Shown piece by piece: positions 8,005 through 17,640 of a stretch of DNA of 64,000 bases (position 1 is its first letter; the number at the start of each line of letters is the position of its first letter). The notes under the pieces were generated by a model that worked only from the letters and a program-made list of their open reading frames with translations, made no database searches and was not told the DNA's origin. The position numbers and the translations under genes were made by a program. Origin of the DNA: an uncultured Sphingomonadales bacterium (GTDB taxonomy: Bacteria; Pseudomonadota; Alphaproteobacteria; Sphingomonadales; Rhodothalassiaceae). The DNA lies in contig CANMND010000008.1 of NCBI GenBank assembly GCA_947499155.1, forward strand, positions 1 through 64,000, in the 5' to 3' direction.

Positions 8005-8727
8005 ATGGCTGAGAATATCTCTGAAATCAGCTCTGCCCCAACGCCATTGATCCAACTTCGCGATGTCAGCAAAACCTATCGCAAGTCCGGAACCGACATC
8101 ACCATTTTTCATAATCTCAATCTTGAGATCAAGGCCGGTGATTTTGTGGCGGTCATGGGACCATCAGGCTCGGGAAAGACTACGCTTCTCAATCTGTTAG
8201 GCGGCATTGATAGGGCGGATGCAGGCTCGATCGCCATCAATGACGAAGAACTGACCCATATGAGTGAGAGCCGTCTGTCGCGCTGGCGCGCCGACACTGT
8301 TGGCTTCATATTCCAGTTTTATAATTTAATGCCAATGCTCAATGCTGCGAGTAATGTGGAATTGCCATTATTGCTCACCCGCCTGTCGCGGTCAGAGCGA
8401 CGCAAAAATGTCGAAACTGCTCTGCAGATTGTCGGGCTGGAAGACCGCGCAGGCCACAGTCCCAAAGAACTGTCAGGAGGACAACAACAACGTGTCGCCA
8501 TTGCGCGCGCTATCGTTTCGGATCCGAAACTTCTGCTTTGTGATGAACCCACAGGTGATCTGGATCGGGGAACGGCAGCAGAAATTCTGGAAACACTGCA
8601 AATGCTAAATCGTGACTTTGGCAAGACCATTATCATGGTGACCCATGACCCGGAAGCTGCCCGTTATGCAAAACGGGTCCTTCATCTCGACAAAGGTCAC
8701 TTTATCGAAAAAGAACTCAGTTCATGA
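8005..8727 (+). CDS. ABC transporter ATPase, MacB/LolD type
   Basis: The 240-residue ATPase has Walker A GPSGSGKT (52-59), signature LSGGQQQR (near 146), Walker [12 protein letters not shown] and a THD switch-His motif. This is the LolD/MacB/FtsE-like subgroup that drives mechanotransmission permeases. ATG at 8005 follows AAGGAC by six bases; an in-frame ATG at 7990 is less likely because it precedes that site. Its stop overlaps the next start in ATGA, so it is translationally coupled to the first permease. Confidence 0.92.
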   Translation: MAENISEISSAPTPLIQLRDVSKTYRKSGTDITIFHNLNLEIKAGDFVAVMGPSGSGKTTLLNLLGGIDRADAGSIAINDEELTHMSESRLSRWRADTVGFIFQFYNLMPMLNAASNVELPLLLTRLSRSERRKNVETALQIVGLEDRAGHSPKELSGGQQQRVAIARAIVSDPKLLLCDEPTGDLDRGTAAEILETLQMLNRDFGKTIIMVTHDPEAARYAKRVLHLDKGHFIEKELSS

Positions 8728-9881
8728 CGCGCGGTTCACTAATTTGGAAAAATCTCACGCGCTCACGCTTGCGCTTTGCCCTCACCCTGTTTGCCATTTT
8801 CATCGCTTTTTTTCTGTTTGGCCTGATCCAAAGCTTTGACCGGGCACTCAATGCCGGTGCGGATATAGCAGCGGCCAACCGGCTCGTGGTCAGCAACAAG
8901 ATCAATTTCACCCAGCCATTGCCCTTGTCCTACGTCAACCGCATCAAAACAATAGAAGGCGTGGACATGGTCACTCATCAAAACTGGATGGGTTCCTATT
9001 ATCAGGAGCCCCGCAATTTCATCTTTGGGTTCGCCGTCGACCCCGAAAGCTTTCTTGCCATTTATGCCGATGACATCGCCCTTCCTCCTGAGCAGGCCAA
9101 GGCGTTCATAAATGACCGGCGTGGAATGATCGCTGGTGCCAATGAAGCGAGAAAATACGGCTGGAAGCTTGGTGATCTTATTCCGATCAGCAGTAATATC
9201 TGGGAACAGACGGATGGCTCTAAAACCTGGGAACTTGTTTTGGATGGCATCTTTGAAATCAGCAGCGTCGATACCCCGGCAAACGGGATCTATTTACATT
9301 ATGATTACCTCAATGAGGCGCGAAGCTTCGGCAAGGACTCCACAGGCACCATCGTAATCGCGACACAAGATCCCGCCTTGAATGACGAGATAGCCAATGC
9401 CATCGACACCCGCTTTCTGAATTCGCCATTTGCCACGGAAACACGGACAGAGGCGGCATTCAACGCGTCATTCATTGAACAACTGGGTAATATCAGCCTG
9501 ATTATCATCTCGGTGGTAGGAGCAGCACTGTTCACAATCCTGATCATCGTCAGCAACACCATGGCCATGTCTGTCCGCGAGCGCACTGGTGAAATCGGTG
9601 TGATGAAAGCCTTGGGTTTTCCCGCAAAAACCGTATTTGCGCTTATCCTTTCAGAAGCCCTGTTATTGGCACTTATCGGCGGTTCCCTCGGTATGGGTGC
9701 TGCATGGCTGATGGCAACTGTCACCGCTGGCGTACCGGGTTTTCCATTACGATTGGTACTTTATCCTGACATTTGGCTGATGTCTTTGGGAGTGATGATT
9801 GTCCTTGGACTTTTAACGGGGCTTCTTCCTGCCTGGAACGCATACCGGATCAATATCGCAGCCGCATTCACAAGGGCCTGA
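8724..9881 (+). CDS. FtsX/MacB-type ABC permease 1
   Basis: The 385-residue protein has one N-terminal transmembrane helix (about 14-33), a large periplasmic domain (about 40-250) and three C-terminal helices forming an FtsX domain. The segment MSVRERTGEIGVMKALGFP is the characteristic cytoplasmic loop. It overlaps the ATPase gene by four bases. With the second permease it should make a MacB-like type VII ABC transporter, here possibly a heterodimer. Such machines move substrates out of the periplasm rather than across the inner membrane. The substrate is unknown. Confidence 0.9.
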   Translation: MTRGSLIWKNLTRSRLRFALTLFAIFIAFFLFGLIQSFDRALNAGADIAAANRLVVSNKINFTQPLPLSYVNRIKTIEGVDMVTHQNWMGSYYQEPRNFIFGFAVDPESFLAIYADDIALPPEQAKAFINDRRGMIAGANEARKYGWKLGDLIPISSNIWEQTDGSKTWELVLDGIFEISSVDTPANGIYLHYDYLNEARSFGKDSTGTIVIATQDPALNDEIANAIDTRFLNSPFATETRTEAAFNASFIEQLGNISLIIISVVGAALFTILIIVSNTMAMSVRERTGEIGVMKALGFPAKTVFALILSEALLLALIGGSLGMGAAWLMATVTAGVPGFPLRLVLYPDIWLMSLGVMIVLGLLTGLLPAWNAYRINIAAAFTRA

Positions 9882-9884
9882 TTG

Positions 9885-11072
9885 ATGCCAGTTCTTTTAA
9901 AGCAAATCTTATCCGTAAGCTGGATCGGCTTGCGCTCCATACCGCAGCGCCCGTGGCTTAGCCTTGCGACCATATTCACCATCGCTACAGTGGTCACAGT
10001 GTTGCTGGCCTTTCTCGCCATGTCAGAAGGATTTCGCCAGACTCTGACTGGCGGCGGTTCAGAGTCTGTCGTCCTGGTTATGCGCGGCAATGCAGAAGCT
10101 GAACTCAACTCGGTGTTGATTCGCGATCAGGTCGCCTTGCTGAATTCTGCCCCCGGAATTGCCAAAAAAGATGGCGCTCCACTTGTGTCTCCTGAACTTT
10201 ATGTCGTGGTTGATGGCAAAAAACGCAGCAACGAGGCGAAAGTCAATCTGCCCTTGCGCGGGATGAACAGCGAAGGCATTGCCTTGCGGGAAAATGTGAC
10301 CTTGACGCAAGGACGCATGTTTGCCCCTGGTCGCAATGAACTGGTTGTCGGCGAATCATTGTTGCGTGAATTTCAGGGTTTTGACCTTGGTAATATTGTG
10401 CGATTTGGGGCCTCGGACTGGAAAGTTGTAGGCATCTTTTCCGCCGCAGGATCGGTGTTTGAGTCCGAACTATGGAGTGATCTGGCTGGCGTTCAAAGTC
10501 AATTTAACCGGGGCAGCACTGTCCAATCCGTACGTATGCGGCTAACGGAGCCATCTGCCATCGAAGACTTGCGTGCCTATATCGCCAATGATCCCCGTCT
10601 TAATGTCGATGTTGTGACGGAAAAAGCCTATTTTGCCAAACAGGCCGAAGGGACGTCGGACATCATATTGATGCTGGGCTGGCCTTTGGCTATAGCGATG
10701 GCACTGGGAGCGCTGGCAGGGGCGCTCAACACCATCTACACATCGGTTGCCACCCGTTCACGGGAAATTGCCACGCTGCGGGCCATCGGCTTTTCCAGCA
10801 CATCCGCCTTTTTCGGAACTCTTACAGAGTCACTCCTGCTTTCCCTTTTGGGCGGTTTGCTGGGATCAATCCTTGCCCTACTGTTTTTCGACGGCATAAG
10901 CACCTCGACATTGGGAAGCAGCTTTACCCAGGTGGTATTCCGTTTTGACCTTTCAGCACGACTGCTGCTCAATGGGGCTGTGTTTGCACTTGTCATCGGC
11001 TTCCTTGGTGGTCTGACACCAGCCTTTCGTGCCGCCCGCATTCCTGTCGCCAGTGCTTTTTCAGACAGATAA
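9885..11072 (+). CDS. FtsX/MacB-type ABC permease 2
   Basis: The 395-residue protein has the same plan as its neighbour: an N-terminal helix (about 24-45), a periplasmic domain and a C-terminal FtsX domain with SVATRSREIATLRAIGFSS. It starts three bases after the previous stop. ATG at 9885 is preferred; TTG at 9882 directly before it is possible. It and permease 1 are paralogues, so the operon likely encodes a transporter with two different permease halves sharing one ATPase. The family also includes lipoprotein and antimicrobial-peptide transporters. Confidence 0.9.
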   Translation: MPVLLKQILSVSWIGLRSIPQRPWLSLATIFTIATVVTVLLAFLAMSEGFRQTLTGGGSESVVLVMRGNAEAELNSVLIRDQVALLNSAPGIAKKDGAPLVSPELYVVVDGKKRSNEAKVNLPLRGMNSEGIALRENVTLTQGRMFAPGRNELVVGESLLREFQGFDLGNIVRFGASDWKVVGIFSAAGSVFESELWSDLAGVQSQFNRGSTVQSVRMRLTEPSAIEDLRAYIANDPRLNVDVVTEKAYFAKQAEGTSDIILMLGWPLAIAMALGALAGALNTIYTSVATRSREIATLRAIGFSSTSAFFGTLTESLLLSLLGGLLGSILALLFFDGISTSTLGSSFTQVVFRFDLSARLLLNGAVFALVIGFLGGLTPAFRAARIPVASAFSDR

Positions 11073-11295
11073 CGGTGAGACCTAAAAAAAATGCGATATT
11101 TTGCATGAAAAGCACCTTATCAGGCAAAACCCGTGCGCTCTCAGCTTGATTGCGGACGCGCCTTGCGTCACAGTTAGCCAACGCTGACTTTCTTCAGCAT
11201 GGGGCTTTCATTTTCATCAAGAGATGATCACGGCACCAGCCAGCGGGAAACCCTGCTGAAGACTGTTCCTTTATGCGCGTGTTTTGGAGAGACCA

Positions 11296-11898
11296 ATGAG
11301 CCAACCCTTGATGCCAATGGCCACCGCTGTCTGGCTGATCGAGAATTCAACACTGACTTTCGGACAGATTGCCCGATTCTGCGGTCTGCACGTCCTGGAA
11401 ATACAGGGCATAGCCGATGGCACCGTCGGCCAGTCCAGTGTCGGAATTGATCCCACTGCCAATGGCCAGTTGACCTGGGATGAAATTCATCGCTGCGAAA
11501 AAGACGAAGCTGCGGACCTTAAGCTCAGCGAAGGTGCAAAACCTATCCAGACCCGGACCAAGGGGCCACGCTATACGCCTGTGTCAAAAAGACAGGATAA
11601 GCCGGACGCCATTGCATGGCTTTTGCGCAGCCATCCCGAATTGTCTGATACACAGATTTCGCGCCTGATTGGGACAACAAAGCCCACGATCACAGCAATC
11701 CGTGACAGAACCCACTGGAATATAGCCAATATCCGTGCCCAGGATCCGGTTGCACTTGGTCTTTGCAAGCAGGCTGAACTGGACGAGGCTGTGCAACGTG
11801 CTGCTGACCGCCTCGCCAAGCAAGCCGCGCGATCAGGGGACAATAAATCTGAAACTGAAGCTGAAGCTGAAGCAGACGCTCCTGCCACAGATAATTAG
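11296..11898 (+). CDS. trcR: DUF1013 protein, TrcR-type cell-cycle regulator
   Basis: The 200-residue protein matches the DUF1013 family. The N-terminus MPMATAVWLIENSTLTFGQIARFCGLH is a helix-turn-helix-like unit. A second HTH-like region lies in HPELSDTQISRLIGTTKPTITAIRDRTHWN, and PVALGLCKQAELDEAV is the conserved C-terminal helix. Databases name the family cell cycle transcriptional regulator TrcR. The tail carries an E-A repeat from a hexanucleotide run (about 11853-11878), a possible slippage site. ATG at 11296 follows GGAGAG; TTG at 11284 is rejected on conservation. It is probably monocistronic. Confidence 0.85.
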   Translation: MSQPLMPMATAVWLIENSTLTFGQIARFCGLHVLEIQGIADGTVGQSSVGIDPTANGQLTWDEIHRCEKDEAADLKLSEGAKPIQTRTKGPRYTPVSKRQDKPDAIAWLLRSHPELSDTQISRLIGTTKPTITAIRDRTHWNIANIRAQDPVALGLCKQAELDEAVQRAADRLAKQAARSGDNKSETEAEAEADAPATDN

Positions 11899-11942
11899 AA
11901 ACCAAAGTCCGCCACAAGCTGACATAAAAATGGGGTGACAGA

Positions 11943-12701
11943 ATGGACCTGAAGGATACGGCAGTTATCGTTACCGGTGGTGCGTCCGGCCTTGGCGGGG
12001 CGACCAGTCGCCTGTTTGCTGCACAAGGCGCAAAAGTCAGCATCCTCGACCTTAGCAAGGACAAGGGCGAGGCCTTGGCGCGTGACATTGGCGGTCTTTA
12101 TTATTCTGTCGATGTGACCGATGCCAAAGCTGTCGGTGACGCCCTTGATGACGCGGCCAAAAAGCATGGCACCGCTCGGGTTCTGGTCAATTGCGCAGGC
12201 ATTGCCATAGCAGTAAAAACCGTCAGTCGGGGTGAGCCCCATGATCTCGACATGTTCAAAAAGGTCATCAGCGTTAATCTGATCGGCAGTTTTAACTGTA
12301 TCCGCCTTTTCGCTGCGCGCCTGGTCCAGGCTGACCCCATCGGCGAAGAGCGTGGCGTCATTATCAACACAGCTTCTGTTGCAGCCTTTGATGGACAGGT
12401 TGGCCAGGCCGCCTATTCCGCATCCAAGGGCGGCGTTGCTGGCATGACACTGCCCATTGCCCGCGACCTTGCAGACAAACTGATCCGCTGCACCACTATT
12501 GCACCGGGTCTTTTTCTCACGCCCATGCTGATGGGATTGCCGGAAGAGGCACAAAAAAGCCTCGGCCGCTCGGTCCCCCACCCGGCCCGTCTGGGTGACC
12601 CATCGGAATACGCCATGCTGGCCGAACAGATCGTCAGAAACCCGATGCTGAACGGCGAAACCATCCGCCTCGACGGCGCATTGCGCATGGCCCCACGCTA
12701 A
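11943..12701 (+). CDS. Short-chain dehydrogenase, 3-hydroxyacyl-CoA dehydrogenase type 2 like
   Basis: The 252-residue SDR has the NAD-binding motif TGGASGLG (11-18), NCAG, and the catalytic Ser (INTASVAAFDGQ) and YSASK. The pattern IGEERGVIINTASVAAFDGQVGQ with a C-terminal GETIRLDGALRM is that of HSD17B10-type 3-hydroxyacyl-CoA dehydrogenases. These oxidise 3-hydroxyacyl-CoA in fatty-acid or isoleucine breakdown. The preceding TrcR gene ends 44 bases upstream. A strong terminator follows. Confidence 0.88.
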   Translation: MDLKDTAVIVTGGASGLGGATSRLFAAQGAKVSILDLSKDKGEALARDIGGLYYSVDVTDAKAVGDALDDAAKKHGTARVLVNCAGIAIAVKTVSRGEPHDLDMFKKVISVNLIGSFNCIRLFAARLVQADPIGEERGVIINTASVAAFDGQVGQAAYSASKGGVAGMTLPIARDLADKLIRCTTIAPGLFLTPMLMGLPEEAQKSLGRSVPHPARLGDPSEYAMLAEQIVRNPMLNGETIRLDGALRMAPR

Positions 12702-12774
12702 GGCTTTTCATATAAGAGTTTATGTATGCTGGAGTGCGTCACTGGTCTGACTATACGGCTTCAGACGGACAGAT

Positions 12775-12810
12775 CCCCCGGACAGCCCATATGGGTCCTC
12801 CGGGGGTTTC
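12775..12810. terminator. Terminator between two converging dehydrogenase genes
   Basis: An 8-bp stem, CCCCCGGA (12775-12782) with TCCGGGGG (12799-12806), is followed by TTTCGCTTTTT. It lies between the plus-strand SDR ending at 12701 and the minus-strand SDR ending at 12824. Confidence 0.8.
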
Positions 12811-12823
12811 GCTTTTTAAGGGC

Positions 12824-13630
12824 TTATGATTCCCGCGTTTTGGCGGAAAGCCGGAACAGCAAGCGTGGGAAAAAGCGTTTCATCCAAAGCGCATGCATCT
12901 CGCGGCCCTTGCCGACAGCGATTTCAGGTGTGCCCCGTTCAAAGCCGCGCACGATCACCTGTGCCGCCTCATTCACGTCCATTCCGCTTTCAATGGCTGC
13001 GGTCTGGTGCCCCACTGGCGTTGCATCACCCTTAAGCGCATTGAATGATATATTTGTGCGGATGAAGCCCGGTGTGATGGTCGTCACCTTGATATTGTGT
13101 TCATCCATTTCAGCACGCAGCGCGTCATAAAAACCCATAACCGCGTGCTTGGCTGCGCAATAGCCCGTCCGCAGTTGAGCGCCTACCTTGCCCGCAACTG
13201 ATGAAGTCACAGCGATATGGCCCGCGCCTTGCGCAATCATGATCGGCAATACTTTTTTTGTAAGGGCCACGGGCGCGAAGAAATCCACTTCCATGACTTT
13301 GCGATAAACCGCCATATCCGTCTCAATCGCCAGAGACCGCTGGCTGATACCCGCATTATTAAGAAGCAGATCAATGCGCCCGAAAGCCTTTACTGCCCGA
13401 GCCACACAGTCATCAAGCGCTGCGAAATCCACGGCATCGAAAGGCAAAATGACGACATCGTCCTGAGCGACCCCGGCTGCGACCATCTCATCACGCACAC
13501 GCTCCAGCTCCGCCTCTCGCCGGGCGGACAGAATAAGACGCGCACCCCGCGCTGCCATGGCCTTGGCCAGAGCCTCACCTATGCCTGAAGACGCCCCTGT
13601 GATCCAGACAACCTTATCTTGAAACTTCAT
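12824..13630 (-). CDS. Short-chain dehydrogenase/reductase, DHRS7-like
   Basis: The 268-residue classical SDR has TGASSGIG (near 11), NNAGIS, the catalytic Ser in ITVTSSVAGKVGAQ-like context (AVTSSVAGKVG) and YCAAK in place of YxxxK. The C-terminus is basic and has no clear membrane helix. The substrate is not predictable. It starts 23 bases after the CoA-transferase gene ends and probably shares its transcript, so it may act on a CoA-linked or fatty metabolite. Confidence 0.85.
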   Translation of the reverse strand: MKFQDKVVWITGASSGIGEALAKAMAARGARLILSARREAELERVRDEMVAAGVAQDDVVILPFDAVDFAALDDCVARAVKAFGRIDLLLNNAGISQRSLAIETDMAVYRKVMEVDFFAPVALTKKVLPIMIAQGAGHIAVTSSVAGKVGAQLRTGYCAAKHAVMGFYDALRAEMDEHNIKVTTITPGFIRTNISFNALKGDATPVGHQTAAIESGMDVNEAAQVIVRGFERGTPEIAVGKGREMHALWMKRFFPRLLFRLSAKTRES

Positions 13631-13653
13631 CTGCCCCCCTTTGTATGCGCAAG

Positions 13654-14862
13654 TCAGCCAAGCACGCCTTTTTTTCTTAATGCTGCGCGATCATCCACGC
13701 CATAGCCAAGATTTTCCAGCACCTCATCGCTATCTGCTCCCAACATTGGCGGGGCCTTGCGATAGGTTACGGGGGTTTTGGACAAGCGAATGGGATTTGC
13801 CACTGTCGGTACTGTCACTCCCAGTGGATGATCCATATCCACGCGCATACCGCGATGGATCGCCTGGGGATGGGCAAAGGCCTGCTCTACTGTGTTGATG
13901 GGGCCATGGGGGATATTGGCTTTGCCGAGAGCCGCCAGCCAATGAGACGACTTCCTTTGCTTGAGGATATGGCCGATTTTTGCCGCAAGATCGTCCCGGT
14001 TCTTCACGCGAAGCGCATTGGTGACATAGCGGGGATCCGCCCCAAGCTCCGGCGCATCCACAGCATCGCAAAAGCGATTGAATTGTCGGTCATTGCCCAC
14101 GGCAACAATGATGTGGCCATCAAGAGTTTCAAAAGCCTGATAAGGCACAATATTGGGGTGAGAGTTCCCACGGCGCATCGGGCTTTTCCCGCCAACCAGA
14201 TAATTCATGTTCTGATTGGCGAGCCAGCTCATTTGCGTATCAAGCAGGGACATGTCCACATGCTGTCCTTCGCCCGTGCGGTCCTTGTGGGCCAGGGCCG
14301 CAAGAATACCGATCACCCCATACATGCCAGTGGTCAGGTCTGTTACCGCTGTCCCCACCTTTGTGGGCGGGCCATCGGCCTCTCCTGTTATGCTCATGAG
14401 ACCAGACAGGCCCTGAATGATAAAGTCATAGCCGGCCTGCTGCGCATTGGGGCCATCCTGACCAAATCCGGTGATCGAACAATAAACAAGGCCCGGATTG
14501 TCTTTAGACAGGCTTTGGTAATCAAGTCCGTACTTTTTAAGGCCGCCCACCTTGAAATTCTCAATGACCACGTCGCTGTCCGCAGCCAGCTTGCGCACAA
14601 TTTCCTGCCCTTCCACACTGGCGATATCAATGGCAACAGACCGCTTGTTGCGATTTGTGGATAAATAATAAGCCGCTTCCCGGTCATTGCCGTCTTTATC
14701 CTTCAGCCAGGGCGGCCCCCAACCCCTTGTATCATCGCCCTCGCCGGGGCGCTCCACCTTGATTACATCCGCACCCAGATCCGCCAGAATTTGACCAGCC
14801 CACGGCCCGGCCAGTACGCGCGACAAATCCAGAACTTTAAGATGACCAAGGGGACCGGACAT
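13654..14862 (-). CDS. CaiB/BaiF family CoA transferase
   Basis: The 402-residue family III CoA transferase begins with the conserved LKVLDLSRVLAGPWAGQ, then LGADVIKVERP, with the catalytic Asp region near MYGVIGILAALAHKDRTG and VDMSLLDTQ. Such enzymes move CoA between carboxylic acids. ATG at 14862 follows AGGAGA; an upstream in-frame start at 14934 would overlap the regulator gene. It lies between the CsoR-type regulator and the SDR on the same strand. Substrate is unknown; the closest characterised groups use succinyl-CoA or formyl-CoA donors. Confidence 0.9.
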   Translation of the reverse strand: MSGPLGHLKVLDLSRVLAGPWAGQILADLGADVIKVERPGEGDDTRGWGPPWLKDKDGNDREAAYYLSTNRNKRSVAIDIASVEGQEIVRKLAADSDVVIENFKVGGLKKYGLDYQSLSKDNPGLVYCSITGFGQDGPNAQQAGYDFIIQGLSGLMSITGEADGPPTKVGTAVTDLTTGMYGVIGILAALAHKDRTGEGQHVDMSLLDTQMSWLANQNMNYLVGGKSPMRRGNSHPNIVPYQAFETLDGHIIVAVGNDRQFNRFCDAVDAPELGADPRYVTNALRVKNRDDLAAKIGHILKQRKSSHWLAALGKANIPHGPINTVEQAFAHPQAIHRGMRVDMDHPLGVTVPTVANPIRLSKTPVTYRKAPPMLGADSDEVLENLGYGVDDRAALRKKGVLG

Positions 14863-14926
14863 AAATTCTCCTGTATGTTTATTATAAATAACTGAGGCGC
14901 AAAGTACTTGCCGAGGATCGCCAGGA

Positions 14927-15199
14927 TCAGCCAAAGCGGCCCATCAACCTGACAAGTTCCGTGAATTTTTTACGCTGATCTTCGGGATCACCACTTTTGA
15001 TGGCGTCTTCCACACAATGACCGACATGGGTCTTGAGGATTTCCTCCTCCGTTTTTCTGAGAGCAGCCTTAACTGCCTGCATTTGTGTGAGGATATCAAT
15101 ACAATAGCGTTCTTCTTCCACCATGCGCGCAATGCCGCGCACCTGACCTTCGATCCGCTTCAGTCGATTGATAACCCCGGGCTGTTTCATCATTACCAT
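14927..15199 (-). CDS. CsoR/RcnR/FrmR family metal-sensing repressor
   Basis: The 90-residue all-helical protein contains RLKRIEGQVRGIARMVEEERYCIDILTQ, the family hallmark, and THVGHC, giving a Cys-His-Cys set consistent with copper sensing. A divergent copper ATPase and an operator-like site in the shared intergenic region support Cu(I) as effector. The start at 15199 follows GGAGA by six bases. By family, apo-protein represses and metal binding releases DNA. RcnR or FrmR specificity is less likely given the neighbour. Confidence 0.88.
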   Translation of the reverse strand: MVMMKQPGVINRLKRIEGQVRGIARMVEEERYCIDILTQMQAVKAALRKTEEEILKTHVGHCVEDAIKSGDPEDQRKKFTELVRLMGRFG

Positions 15200-15259
15200 G
15201 CCATTCTCCAGACCGCATTTACATCAGACTTAGCTGATAAAAGGGACTTGTTACAGGGC

Positions 15260-15292
15260 TTGTTAATACCATATGGGGGTATATAGTATGTC
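15260..15292 (+). promoter_or_regulatory. copA promoter with CsoR-type operator in the spacer
   Basis: A candidate -35 TTGTTA (15260-15265) and -10 TATAGT (15282-15287) are 16 bases apart. Between them lies the inverted repeat ATACC (15266-15270) and GGTAT (15278-15282) with a G-tract, ATATGGGGGTATATAGTATG. It resembles the G/C-tract palindromes bound by CsoR/FrmR family tetramers. Binding would cover the spacer and block RNA polymerase. Confidence 0.65.
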
Positions 15293-15343
15293 ATACAAGT
15301 ACGCGAGACAGCTGCCGCGATCCCAAATAAGGAACTTACTAAA

Positions 15344-17542
15344 ATGGCCAAGACAGAGATCAATGCCTGCTGCCACCATGAGAAAGATGTAACTGAAAAG
15401 CCCCGCGGCCCGGCAAGTGGTATCTATACCTGTCCCATGCACCTTGAAATTCGTCAGGAAGGGCCTGGAAGCTGCCCCAAATGCGGGATGGCCCTGGAGC
15501 CTGAAACCATAAGTCTTGAGACCCTGTCTGAACCTGACCCTGAACTGATCGACATGCGGCGGCGCTTTTGGGCGAGTGCCATCCTCACGCTTCCTCTGCT
15601 GATTATCGCTATGGGGGACATGTTGCCGGGGCAACCAATAACCTCACTGATCGGTGCAAAGATCGGTGGACTTGCACAAGCCCTGCTCGCCACCCCTGTT
15701 GTCCTGTGGGGCGGCTGGCCGTTTTTCGTGCGCGGCATCCAGTCCTTGCGTGGCTTCAATCTGAACATGTTTACCCTGATCGGATTGGGTGTCGCTGTCG
15801 CCTACGCCTACTCGCTTATTGCACTATTGCTTCCGGGCCTTTTCCCCGACGAGGTGCGCGGCCATGATGGCATGGTCGGCGTTTATTTCGAATCCGCCGC
15901 TGTCATTACCACGCTTGTCCTGCTTGGGCAGGTTTTGGAATTAAAGGCACGCGGCGCCACATCGGGAGCGATCCGCGCCCTTCTGGAACTCGCACCCAAA
16001 CATGCTCGCCGGATCGACCCGGATGGAACTGACCATGACATTGCCGTTGAGGCGATTGAAAAGGGCGACCTGATCCGTGTCCGCCCCGGTGAGAAAATCC
16101 CGGTGGACGGCGAGATCACCGATGGCGCCAGCACAGTGGATGAGTCCATGATCACGGGCGAGGCCATGCCAGTTGAAAAACGTGCAGGCGACCCTGTGAC
16201 AGGCGGCACCCTCAATCAGTCGGGCGGCTTTATCATGCGCACCTCCGCTACGGGCGACGACACGCTCTTGTCCAAAATCGTCGCCATGGTGGCCGAGGCC
16301 CAACGCAGCCGCGCGCCGATCCAGCGCCTTGCCGACCAGGTATCCTCATGGTTTGTGCCCATTGTCATTCTCGTTTCCATTACAAGCTTTGCTATCTGGA
16401 TGCTGGTCGGACCAGAGCCACGCCTTACCTATGCAATCATCAGTGCCGTTGCAGTTCTGATTATCGCCTGTCCTTGCGCCCTTGGCCTTGCCACACCCAT
16501 GTCAATCATGGTGGGGACGGGTCGTGGTGCGAGTGAAGGCGTGCTGGTCCGCACCGGTGAGGCACTGGAAACACTTGAGTCGCTGGATGTTCTTGTCGTC
16601 GACAAGACCGGCACGCTTACCGAAGGCCGCCCAGCACTTTCCACACTGATAACCTCATCGGCCATCACCAAAGATGAAGCCTTGCGTTTTGCTGCCAGCC
16701 TTGAATTGGGGAGCGAGCATCCGCTGGGCACAGCCATTATCCGCCATGCCAAGGACAACAAGATCAAGATGACAGAACCGGATAACTTTCAAAGTCACAG
16801 CGGCATGGGCGTCTCAGGTTCTCTTGACAATCGCGCCCTGCACCTTGGCAATCGCGCCTTGATGACAGACGCTGGCATTACACTTGATCCAAAGCTGGAC
16901 AAGTGCGCACAAAGTGCCCGCGAACGGGGCGAGACGGCCATTTATCTGGCGGTGGATAAAACGCTCTGCGCCATTATCGGGGTCAGTGACACCATCAAGG
17001 ACAGTACCCCCGAAGCCATTCACATGCTGCATGACATGGGTATCAGGATTGTCATGCTGACTGGGGACAATGATGTAACCGCACGGCACATTGCCCAAGA
17101 GCTGGGCATAGATGAAGTCCATGCAGATGTTCTCCCCCAGGACAAGGCACAGATTGTGACCGACCTGATGGCGAAGGGTCAGCGGGTCGCAATGGCTGGT
17201 GATGGTATCAATGACGCCATTGCGCTTGCCACGGCCCATGTGGGCATTGCCATGGGAACCGGCACCGACATCGCCATTGAAAGTTCAGGCGTTACCCTTG
17301 TGAAAGGGGATTTGCGCGGGATCGCGAAAGCTATCCGGCTGAGCCGTGCCACCATGCGCAATATTCGCCAGAATCTGGTTTTTGCCTTTGCCTATAATGT
17401 GCTTGGTGTTCCCATTGCGGCAGGCGTGCTTTTCCCGATATTTGGCATGATGTTAAGCCCGATGATCGCAGCTGCTGCCATGAGTCTGTCGTCTGTTTCC
17501 GTGATCGGAAATGCCTTGCGGCTGCGCCGGGCAGATATTTAG
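15344..17542 (+). CDS. copA: Copper-translocating P-type ATPase
   Basis: The 732-residue P1B-type ATPase has an N-terminal heavy-metal site, YTCPMHLE then [10 protein letters not shown] (Cys30, Cys44, Cys47), instead of full HMA domains. Eight membrane helices include CPC (376-378) in helix 6. DKTGTLT has the phosphorylated Asp420, SEHPLG carries the HP motif, and GDGINDA lies at 619-625. The late [16 protein letters not shown] segment is typical of Cu(I) pumps. It exports cytoplasmic copper. It is divergent from the CsoR-type repressor and is likely derepressed by copper. Confidence 0.95.
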   Translation: MAKTEINACCHHEKDVTEKPRGPASGIYTCPMHLEIRQEGPGSCPKCGMALEPETISLETLSEPDPELIDMRRRFWASAILTLPLLIIAMGDMLPGQPITSLIGAKIGGLAQALLATPVVLWGGWPFFVRGIQSLRGFNLNMFTLIGLGVAVAYAYSLIALLLPGLFPDEVRGHDGMVGVYFESAAVITTLVLLGQVLELKARGATSGAIRALLELAPKHARRIDPDGTDHDIAVEAIEKGDLIRVRPGEKIPVDGEITDGASTVDESMITGEAMPVEKRAGDPVTGGTLNQSGGFIMRTSATGDDTLLSKIVAMVAEAQRSRAPIQRLADQVSSWFVPIVILVSITSFAIWMLVGPEPRLTYAIISAVAVLIIACPCALGLATPMSIMVGTGRGASEGVLVRTGEALETLESLDVLVVDKTGTLTEGRPALSTLITSSAITKDEALRFAASLELGSEHPLGTAIIRHAKDNKIKMTEPDNFQSHSGMGVSGSLDNRALHLGNRALMTDAGITLDPKLDKCAQSARERGETAIYLAVDKTLCAIIGVSDTIKDSTPEAIHMLHDMGIRIVMLTGDNDVTARHIAQELGIDEVHADVLPQDKAQIVTDLMAKGQRVAMAGDGINDAIALATAHVGIAMGTGTDIAIESSGVTLVKGDLRGIAKAIRLSRATMRNIRQNLVFAFAYNVLGVPIAAGVLFPIFGMMLSPMIAAAAMSLSSVSVIGNALRLRRADI

Positions 17543-17640
17543 CCGGCACTTGGGAATAAGCTTGCCATGGCAAGGCCACTTAAACCCCTTATATGCTATA
17601 TAAAGCTGATAATTATCAGGAGTGTTCCGGGCTTGTTTTT

